Origin: CAZDAM01 sp964503595
GTDB taxonomy: Bacteria > Muiribacteriota > UBA6191
DNA length: 9,049 nucleotides
Direction of reading: 5' to 3'
Assembly (NCBI GenBank): GCA_964503595.1
Contig: CAZDAM010000116.1
Span: 1 to 9,049, forward strand
This document shows, piece after piece, positions 1 to 6,017 of the stretch. Made by a program: the position numbers and the translations under genes. The first letter of the stretch is position 1; each line of letters starts with the position of its first letter. Under the pieces are notes generated by a model that was not told where the DNA came from, did no database searches, and saw only the letters and a list, made by a program, of their open reading frames with translations.

Positions 1-1
1 T

Positions 2-1096
2 CTGATAGAACAGGTTGAACTTCACTTTGCCTATCCGGAAGACATTTCCGCCACCTGGCAGAAAACCTGTGAAGAAATCCGCCAGAATTATGAATCCATG
101 GAGCCCGTTCTGGCATTCAATGCCATTCTCAATGCTTTGGAAGATACCCACACCCAGCTTCATGCCCGCCATTCCGACATGCTTGCTCCCGTCCCATCTT
201 CCATGGAAATCTTTGCTTCCTTTCAAAACAATCAGGCCATCATCACTCATATTCGCCCCGGTCATTCGAGTTCCATCCAGAATCTGAGAGGCAAGACAAT
301 TCTTCGCATTCAGGTGAAAAAAGATCGAAGATGCCTGCCCGAATCTGCGCCAGCTGGAACTCATGCAGACTCTGGGAGGAAAGCGTGGCGATCAGAACCT
401 AAGACTTGAAATCCAGCATGAGGCGAACGTTGAAGAAGTTGAAATCCCTTTTCTCAAGGATCAGGAACGGGGCCCCTATGCTCAGGGAATTTCTTCCGAG
501 ATTCTGGCAAACGGACTGGGTCTGATCCGCATTTCGGATCTGATTCCCAGGATAGCGTGTCCCGTTTTGATCAGGCTCTGGAAAGCCTCAGGAATTGCCC
601 CGGTCTGATTCTGGACCTTCGGGAAATTCCCTACGGAGGGAATACGCGGGTCGCTCGCGGCATTCTGGGGCGATTGATTCAGAAAGAAACCGGCTACCAG
701 ATTCATGAGCTGACCACCGATCTGAAAAATCACGGTATCCGTCGTCGCTGGCTGGAGTACTGCTATCCCCGTGGCGAGTGGCAGTACAAAAGCCCCGTGA
801 TCGCCCTGTTAGGCCCTTTTACCGCCAGCATGGGCGAAGGACTTTCCATCGCCCTTCAGGGTTCGAAACGAGCCCTTCTCGCGGGTTCTCCCATGGCCAG
901 ACTCAAAGGGGCAGTGACCACGTTCACTCTGCCCAAGAGTGGCCTGAATTTTCAATTTCCCACCGAAAGGCTTTTTCGGGTAGACGGTACTTCAAGAGAG
1001 CTCTGCCTGCCTGATTACGAAGCCACTCAGATTTCAGGCACTGAAGATTGGCCACTTAAAAAAGCTTCTCAAATACTTCTTAACCAACTCCGCTGA
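2..1096 (+). pseudogene. S41-family (tail-specific protease type) serine peptidase, 5'-truncated, two frameshifts
   Basis: This is the C-terminal part of an S41 serine peptidase; its beginning, including any signal peptide, lies outside the window. The first segment (2 to about 316) carries the family's N-terminal features, such as HFAYPED and LEDTHTQL. The middle (about 318 to 539) is in the +1 frame and reads as the PDZ-like/core region, with MQTLGGKRGDQ and GLIRISD. From about 539 to the TGA at 1096 the original frame returns, with LILDLRE..YGGN and the catalytic-serine motif FTASMGEG (Ser codon 827-829). The three segments make one continuous family-like protein only if one base is removed near the A6 run at 317-322 and one is added near 537-542. 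The net shift is zero, but as given the reading frame is interrupted. Either the gene is a pseudogene or there are two sequencing errors. Its 3' end overlaps the convergent MATE gene by 28 bases. Family call strong; substrate unknown. Confidence 0.85.
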
Positions 1097-2421
1097 CGCA
1101 TCAGCCAGAGGAACCAGAGCATCAGAAAAGTCCAGTTCAGCTGTACCATCAGATAAAGCCAGGTTTCATTCGCCCAGGACTGGGCGGAAACCAGAAACAT
1201 CAGGGGCAGAGCAAGGGCCCAGCACAGGAAAATCTCGCCAAGTGCTGTCGAACGGAAAACTCCTCCTGGCCTTAGAATTGCCAGAAGAATCTGCATGGTC
1301 AGCATACGCATGGGAATTCCCAGTGCGAACACCAGCCCAAGAACCCTCGCCTTCTCCCTGAGTTCTCCATCAAGGCCATAAAGGCCCTCAATCCAGGGGC
1401 GGATCACAAGAGCCAGCGGGATGCAGCAAACCCCCATAAGAAAGATCAGATTCAGGTTCCTGAAAGCCAGGATTTCGGCCCGGCGAAAGGTTCCCCGGCC
1501 GAGCTCTCGGGAAATCTGAATGCTTCCGGCAGTAAAAAGTCCGCTGGTAACCCAGACCAACCAGCTATCAAGCTGACTGACATACTGCCAGAGTGCCAGG
1601 GCCTCGGTACCGAGATCCGAGAAGAAACGCATCCAGAAAACCCCAAGAACAGACCAGCAGATTTCCTGCATGTAAAGGACTCCCAGGCTCTGCCAGACAA
1701 AGCCGAGCCACTCCCTGGGAATTCTGAGGGAACCAAACTCAAATCCGGGCCCCAGCCGACCGGCAACAGCAATCAGAAGGACCAGCTCCACCAGCTTGGA
1801 AACCGTGGTCGCAAGACCAGCCCCGACCACTCCCAAATGAGGGGCACCATAGAGTCCATGAATCAGCAGAATGCTGAGTCCGGCATTGACCGCCAGACCT
1901 ACGAGGCGAATCCAGAGATCTTCCTTTAACCTTCGCTCTGCCCTGAGCGCAGCCTCAAGGGGCAGGGCCATTGCAAGCAAAGGCAGCATCGGCAGAAGGG
2001 AAAGGAGATATCTTCTGGCTTCCACCCAGACATCAGGGGCCAGTTTGCCGAATTCAAGGATATGGGAAAGTCCCCACCAGCCTATGACTGACAGCAGAAC
2101 CCCAAGGCCCAGAAATACAAATGACGAAATCCAGACAAATTTCCAGCCAGCTGCTCTTCTGGCAGGAGTCTGAAGAGCCTGGGACACAACGGGCTGAATG
2201 GCTGCGGATGTCGCAAAAAGCATGAGCATAAAGACACCCATGATCTGGTTTGTAAATCCTCCGGAAGCCATCGCAGCTGTCCCAAGACGAGCCACCAGGA
2301 CGGAATCGACCGCCTGAAAGGAGGCCTTAAGGGCATTTTGAAGAACCAGGGGCCATGCCAGGCTGAGAAACAGCCAGTCTGTTCTGCGTAACATCATTTC
2401 ACCAACAGGTTTTTGTAGCAC
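1069..2421 (-). CDS. MATE-family efflux transporter
   Basis: This is a complete, strongly hydrophobic protein of 450 residues, the usual size for MATE transporters, which export drugs or metabolites across the inner membrane in exchange for Na+ or H+. About twelve membrane segments can be placed in two similar halves. The first helix region (about residues 17-46) has the family pattern of a Pro in PLVLQN followed by an Asp in QAVDSVLVARLG. The second half begins near residue 235 with a comparable amphipathic linker and QEICWSVLGVFWMRFFSDLG. The start is uncertain: the frame opens with GTG at 2421, preceded by GGGACTGAA, while two ATG codons eight and nine codons later follow a GGTGA and lie just before the conserved TDWLF stretch. 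It stands alone on its strand, divergent from the cyclase unit. The substrate cannot be inferred. Confidence 0.9.
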   Translation of the reverse strand: MLQKPVGEMMLRRTDWLFLSLAWPLVLQNALKASFQAVDSVLVARLGTAAMASGGFTNQIMGVFMLMLFATSAAIQPVVSQALQTPARRAAGWKFVWISSFVFLGLGVLLSVIGWWGLSHILEFGKLAPDVWVEARRYLLSLLPMLPLLAMALPLEAALRAERRLKEDLWIRLVGLAVNAGLSILLIHGLYGAPHLGVVGAGLATTVSKLVELVLLIAVAGRLGPGFEFGSLRIPREWLGFVWQSLGVLYMQEICWSVLGVFWMRFFSDLGTEALALWQYVSQLDSWLVWVTSGLFTAGSIQISRELGRGTFRRAEILAFRNLNLIFLMGVCCIPLALVIRPWIEGLYGLDGELREKARVLGLVFALGIPMRMLTMQILLAILRPGGVFRSTALGEIFLCWALALPLMFLVSAQSWANETWLYLMVQLNWTFLMLWFLWLMRQRSWLRSI

Positions 2422-2478
2422 TTCAGTCCCACAAAGTCCCGATTTTTCTATTTCGCATCACTTTTCTTTCAAAGCCCC

Positions 2479-2506
2479 TTCACAATACCGCTTTTGGTAC
2501 TATTTT
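2479..2506 (+). promoter_or_regulatory. Candidate sigma70-type promoter for the cyclase unit
   Basis: TTCACA (2479-2484) is followed after 16 bases by TATTTT (2501-2506), a fair match to -35 and -10 boxes. Transcription would start near 2513 and run through the receiver remnant into the cyclase gene, giving a leader of about 310 bases. Found by eye only; AT-rich intergenic DNA gives such matches by chance. Confidence 0.3.
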
Positions 2507-2512
2507 ATTATA
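2507..2512 (-). promoter_or_regulatory. Candidate -10 box for the MATE gene
   Basis: Read on the - strand this is a perfect TATAAT, about 85 bases upstream of the MATE start. No good -35 box is seen at 16-18 bases spacing, so the call rests on the -10 alone. It abuts the candidate + strand -10 box, so the two directions could compete for polymerase. Confidence 0.3.
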
Positions 2513-2513
2513 G

Positions 2514-2804
2514 GGGCCGGCGTTTTTTCGGTTTGGCGATCGGGTTTGCTTTAAACAAAATCTGGAATCGCTTCAAAAAGGTCGTTCTGGCGAATCGTCT
2601 CCCAAGGGTGAAGCCAGGAAATGCGTCCAGAAAACATCCATAATCGTCCTTTCTGCCGCAGCCTGCGATGAAGATCAGAAACGCAGCAAAAACTCCGGGA
2701 TCCAATATCATCTGATGAAACCCGTTTCTCTGGAGAGTCTCTACAAGACCCTGATTCTCTTTCTGCCTCTTAAGGAAGATGAATCAGAATCCCATTGCGC
2801 CTGA
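2514..2804 (+). pseudogene. Receiver-domain (response regulator) remnant
   Basis: The frame ending at the TGA 2802-2804 reads, from about 2631, TSIIVLSAAACDED, then SGIQYHLMKPVSLESLYKTL and a short acidic tail. This is the classic second half of a CheY-like receiver: beta-4 ending in the conserved Ser/Ala, alpha-4, then beta-5 with the conserved Lys-Pro pair and alpha-5. Upstream, the frame is open back to a TAG at 2511-2513, but it has no usable start codon and does not look like the first half of a receiver. An adjacent frame around 2584-2613 reads VVLANRLPRVK, resembling the phosphorylation-site strand with Asn in place of Asp and too few residues before beta-4. I infer a decayed gene with deletions and frameshifts. 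It is in the same frame as the cyclase and ends 21 bases before it, so it was probably its operon partner. The C-terminal half is clear; the extent of the 5' part is not. Confidence 0.6.
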
Positions 2805-2825
2805 ATCCGGGTGTAAAATGCCGGT

Positions 2826-3851
2826 ATGCTGGAACTTCCCCGAGTTTTTCGCACCAGCCTGACCCAGATTCTGGGTTTCTCGCTCGGCTGCGGTTTTTTG
2901 GCTCTCCTCTGGCTTGTTGTCCGCTACAACCCAGACCCGGATGACTACCTCCAGGCTTTTCTGATGGGCTTTCTGGGAAGCTCCCTTCCTCTTCTCAGCG
3001 AGATTTTCTTCTTTGAGCGCAGTTTCGCCCGTATCGGCTTTCGTTCTCTGGTTCTCATCCGCCCCCTTCAGCATCTGGCCATCATTGTGGCTGTCTTCAC
3101 CCTCATTTCCTCCATCATCAATCAGTTAAGCCTCAAGGATGCCTTTCTGGGCCTTGAGAATGTGGATCTTCTGTTTGCCTGGTTTGTAGTCATGAGTATC
3201 AATTTTGTGGTGGTCATCAACCGCCTGCTGGGACCCGGCTCCCTTTGGCGCTTCTTGAGCGGAGCCTACCGCACTCCCACCCGGGAAAACCGGGTCTTCC
3301 TCTTTCTGGATCTGAAGGATTCAACTGCCATTGCTGAAGAAATGGGCCCGGAAAAATTCCATCGCTTCATCGACCGCTTCTTTCAGGATCTGGCCGATCC
3401 TGTTCTGAAATGCCACGGGGAAATCTACAAGTATGTCGGCGATGAAGTCATTGTTCACTGGAAAATCAGGGATGGCCGGGTTGAGGGTGAACCACTGAGG
3501 GCTCCGTTTCTGATTCAGAAAGTCATTCAGTCCTCGGCCTCCAGCTACCAGAAGGAATTTGGCCGGGTTCCGGAATTCAAATGTGGCCTCCACTCCGGGG
3601 AAGTCATTGCCGGTGAAGTGGGAGACTACCGCCGGGAAATCGCCTGGCTTGGCGATACCGTCAACACTTCGGCCAGAATTCAGGCAGCCTGCAATGAACA
3701 GAATGCTTTCACCCTGATTTCCGATCACCTCAGGCAACTGTTACTCTCTTCAGCCCCGGACTCCCTGAAAGATCTGAAATTCCGTCCCTGTGGCTCGATT
3801 GCCCTGAAGGGAAAATCAGCTCCGATGGAACTCATGGAAGTTCACCTATGA
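2826..3851 (+). CDS. Membrane-anchored class III adenylate/guanylate cyclase
   Basis: This 341-residue protein probably makes a cyclic nucleotide second messenger (cAMP most likely) at the inner membrane. Four hydrophobic segments are seen at about 16-33, 41-61, 78-98 and 113-135, followed by a class III cyclase domain at about 155-341. Metal-binding Asp162 lies in FLDLKDST and Asp206 in YKYVGDEV; Lys202 is the usual adenine-contacting Lys. Asn280 and Arg284 in GDTVNTSARI are the transition-state residues. The partner purine-contacting position (seven before Asn280) is Ala273 rather than the usual Asp or Thr, so nucleotide preference is not certain. No HAMP or other sensor domain is visible; the membrane part itself may sense or anchor. 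There is no clear Shine-Dalgarno sequence before the ATG. The stop overlaps the start of the next gene (ATGA), and a receiver remnant lies directly upstream. Confidence 0.9.
   Translation: MLELPRVFRTSLTQILGFSLGCGFLALLWLVVRYNPDPDDYLQAFLMGFLGSSLPLLSEIFFFERSFARIGFRSLVLIRPLQHLAIIVAVFTLISSIINQLSLKDAFLGLENVDLLFAWFVVMSINFVVVINRLLGPGSLWRFLSGAYRTPTRENRVFLFLDLKDSTAIAEEMGPEKFHRFIDRFFQDLADPVLKCHGEIYKYVGDEVIVHWKIRDGRVEGEPLRAPFLIQKVIQSSASSYQKEFGRVPEFKCGLHSGEVIAGEVGDYRREIAWLGDTVNTSARIQAACNEQNAFTLISDHLRQLLLSSAPDSLKDLKFRPCGSIALKGKSAPMELMEVHL
3836..3840 (+). promoter_or_regulatory. Ribosome binding site of the metallopeptidase-like gene
   Basis: GGAAG lies seven bases before the ATG at 3848, inside the last codons of the cyclase gene. 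Together with the ATGA stop-start overlap at 3848-3851 it supports this start and suggests translational coupling. Confidence 0.65.
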
Positions 3852-5131
3852 AAATGTTTGTCCTCCTGTTCATGAGCACTCTCACAAGCTGGGCTGCCCG
3901 CCCCTATACTCCCTACTACGATCTGGTTCTGAAGATTCTGCCGGATCTCAAATCGGTGCATCTGAAGGGAGAGCTTCAGGGTTGCTCTGCTCAAGGGGGG
4001 CCAAAAATGCTCTATGTCCCCTCCTCCCCCGTCTTTCGGATGAGCCTGAATGGTAAGGAATTTGCGAGCCATCTGGGAGAAATTCATCTGGATGACTGGA
4101 ACTGCTATGAAGAAGGAGACCAGCGCTTTCTGTTTGAAGGTCAGGGGCGTCTGGCCCACCCTCGCTGTGAAACCCGCGAAGACGAGGTCTACTGCCTGAA
4201 CAACAGCCTGATTCATCCCGTTGTGGATTCAGGCCGCCAGCGTTTTGAAGCCCGCTTTGAAGTTCCGGAGGGTTTTTCCGTCCTCAAACCGTCGGACGGG
4301 AGCCTTCATCATCACGGCTACAGCTTTCAGGTTGCCCGGCTTCAGGAAGAAGAAAAGGTTTCCCTTCCCGGCAATCTGGACGTGGAGTTTTTCTGGCCCC
4401 AGGGCTTCACCCCGAAGAAGCATCTTCTGGATTATCTGCTGGCTTCCCTTGGGTTTGCCCACAAAATCGGCCTTGGGCTTCCCTTTCAGACGATCAGGGT
4501 CGGGGCTATCCGCCGGGGACAGGAAAAGGGTGAAATCAGCGGCTCACCAGCCGGAAACCTGCTTCTTTTCTCCCGAACCGCTCTTGGTGATCCTGCCTCC
4601 GTGGGCTCGCTTCAGGCTTTGGGAATTTCCACGGATGCCATGCGCAAACTGGTTTTGGGCCATGAGCCCCTGCACTTCTTCTTTGCCGCCGAATTCCGCG
4701 GCAGGGATGGCTGGATGACAGAGGGAATCTCCAACTACATTTCCACCGTTTTTCTGATGCAGAAGTCTCCCTCCGAGGGAGAGGAAATCCTGAAGCTTCT
4801 GGAGTATGTCAATTCCCAGCTTGGCCCGCAAAGCCCCATGAACCTGCCCTATGGGGGTGGCCGAAACTACCTTCTGGCCTATTATCGGGCCCCTTTGCTC
4901 CTTTACAGAATCGGCGAAGTCCTGGGCCATGAAACCCTGATCCAGTTTCTCATGAACAGCTTCCGCAAGAATCCGGATCCGGATTTCGCCTCACTCCACC
5001 AGGACTTTCAAGCCCAGTTTCCCCAGCACAGGAATCTGCTCAGGACGGTTTTTGAAACGGGCTCAGTCCCTCAAACGGATGAGAATCCCACTCCATCCAC
5101 GGCTGCATCCCCCCCACAAACTGCCCCCTGA
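3848..5131 (+). CDS. Exported gluzincin-like (M1/M61-type) metallopeptidase homologue
   Basis: The 427-residue protein begins with a short signal peptide (residues 1-16, hydrophobic core VLLFMSTLTSWA, likely cleaved before or near Arg18), so it should act outside the inner membrane. Residues 20-180 look like the beta-rich N-terminal domain that precedes the catalytic domain in M1/M61 relatives. The zinc motif is HEPLH at 272-276, with a downstream glutamate in WMTEGISNY (Glu292), the gluzincin arrangement. Two points are odd: a Pro within HExxH, and 15 rather than the M1-typical 18 residues between the second His and the Glu. Zinc binding looks possible, but activity is not assured. The C-terminus (from about 405) is a Pro/Thr/Ser/Ala-rich tail whose coding DNA overlaps the convergent glycoside hydrolase gene by 92 bases. 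It is coupled to the cyclase gene by an ATGA overlap. The exact family and substrate are unknown. Confidence 0.75.
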   Translation: MKMFVLLFMSTLTSWAARPYTPYYDLVLKILPDLKSVHLKGELQGCSAQGGPKMLYVPSSPVFRMSLNGKEFASHLGEIHLDDWNCYEEGDQRFLFEGQGRLAHPRCETREDEVYCLNNSLIHPVVDSGRQRFEARFEVPEGFSVLKPSDGSLHHHGYSFQVARLQEEEKVSLPGNLDVEFFWPQGFTPKKHLLDYLLASLGFAHKIGLGLPFQTIRVGAIRRGQEKGEISGSPAGNLLLFSRTALGDPASVGSLQALGISTDAMRKLVLGHEPLHFFFAAEFRGRDGWMTEGISNYISTVFLMQKSPSEGEEILKLLEYVNSQLGPQSPMNLPYGGGRNYLLAYYRAPLLLYRIGEVLGHETLIQFLMNSFRKNPDPDFASLHQDFQAQFPQHRNLLRTVFETGSVPQTDENPTPSTAASPPQTAP

Positions 5132-6017
5132 CTTCATTCGCAAAACCGGAGACAAACAGTTTTCCCCGATGAAAAATCAGGCGCTGGGCATAGACCCGGT
5201 TGCCTTCCTCATTCAAAAGTCCCTTGGGGGATACAGGCCTGAAAGCGACTCCCTCAAAGGATTCCCAGGCATAAAGACCGGCCTTTCTGAATCCAAGCTC
5301 GGGCGCAAGGTCCCCTTCAAACAGACTGAAAACCAGAAGGTAGCCCCGATCTGTCAGATACATCTGAGGGCATTCCATCTGCCCGTATATGCCAGGGGAC
5401 AATAGAGGTCTCTGCAATTTCCAGTTCCTCAGATCTGGGGAAGTTGCCCTTCCGATACAGGCATTGTAAGGGCCTGGTTTTCCGGCATCACGGGCGGCAA
5501 AAACCATCTGCCAGCTGCCACCCTGAAAATAAACAAAGGGATCCCGGAAAGCCGGGGCCACCCCGAGACTGTTTTTCTCAGGATCCGAGCAGTAAATCTC
5601 GCCATCTGGTTCCAGCAGAAAATCAGGCTCCCGCTTAAAGCTGCCCTGATGAGAACGAACCGCCAGACCAATTCTCTGATGCCAGAACTCCCGTCTTCGC
5701 CTTCCGGTGTAAAACAGATAATCCGCCCCTTGCCAGGAAAGCGCCGAGCCCGTCCAAAGTGAAAGGGAATCCCAATCCGCTTCGGACTCCGATGGCATCA
5801 GGGCAATGCCAAGATCTTCAAATTTCTCTCCATCAAGAGTACGAAACTCACGAATTCTCACCTTGTTGTGATGGCGCTCTTCCGGATTCAAAGTCGCATC
5901 CGCCTCCAATAGGAAGACATGCTGATACCCGTTTTTGGGCATGTCCCAGAAATCCCAGCGGAAGACTCCTTGACTTAGAAGCTGAGGTTTCTGATCCGGG
6001 AAACTGTAGGATTTCAC
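5040..6017 (-). CDS. GH32/GH68-like (clan GH-J type) five-bladed propeller glycosidase
   Basis: This is a 325-residue cytoplasmic enzyme (no signal peptide) with the landmarks of the GH32/GH68/GH43 beta-propeller fold. WDFWDMP near residue 21 supplies the presumed nucleophile (Asp22). WTGSAL (88-93) is the usual second-blade motif. FRDPF (157-161) carries the transition-state-stabilising Asp159, and MECPQ (214-218) the presumed acid/base Glu215. Family members act on fructosides such as sucrose or transfer fructosyl groups. The protein is shorter than typical GH68 levansucrases and lacks the C-terminal beta-sandwich of GH32, so it belongs to a compact, less characterised branch and its substrate is open. 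The start is GTG, chosen because it overlaps the stop of the upstream GH13 gene (GTGA) and follows a GGGTGG; translation is probably coupled. The 3' end overlaps the convergent metallopeptidase-like gene by 92 bases. Confidence 0.8.
   Translation of the reverse strand: MKSYSFPDQKPQLLSQGVFRWDFWDMPKNGYQHVFLLEADATLNPEERHHNKVRIREFRTLDGEKFEDLGIALMPSESEADWDSLSLWTGSALSWQGADYLFYTGRRRREFWHQRIGLAVRSHQGSFKREPDFLLEPDGEIYCSDPEKNSLGVAPAFRDPFVYFQGGSWQMVFAARDAGKPGPYNACIGRATSPDLRNWKLQRPLLSPGIYGQMECPQMYLTDRGYLLVFSLFEGDLAPELGFRKAGLYAWESFEGVAFRPVSPKGLLNEEGNRVYAQRLIFHRGKLFVSGFANEVRGQFVGGMQPWMEWDSHPFEGLSPFQKPS

Larger units (their letters stand above)
2422..2513. other. Divergent intergenic region, probable promoters
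   Basis: This AT-richer stretch separates the - strand MATE gene from the + strand receiver remnant and cyclase. No reading frame in it looks coding. It is the only obvious place for the promoters of both directions, and candidate elements are listed separately. Confidence 0.5.

Noticed and set aside
317..323. AAAAAAG as a programmed -1 frameshift site in the S41 gene
   Set aside because: Restoring the S41 frame here needs a +1 shift, not -1, and a second unrelated shift near 540 is also needed.
1090..1105. Inverted repeat GCTGA-CGCA-TCAGC after the S41 stop as a terminator
   Set aside because: The stem is only five pairs and neither strand has a following T-tract. It also lies in the MATE coding end.
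2508..2711. A 67-codon - strand open frame in the intergenic region
   Set aside because: It is antisense to the receiver remnant, has no family-like features, and the + strand reading explains the sequence better.
3321..4216. Long - strand open frames opposite the cyclase and metallopeptidase-like genes
   Set aside because: They are shadows of genes with clear motifs on the + strand and show no recognisable protein features.
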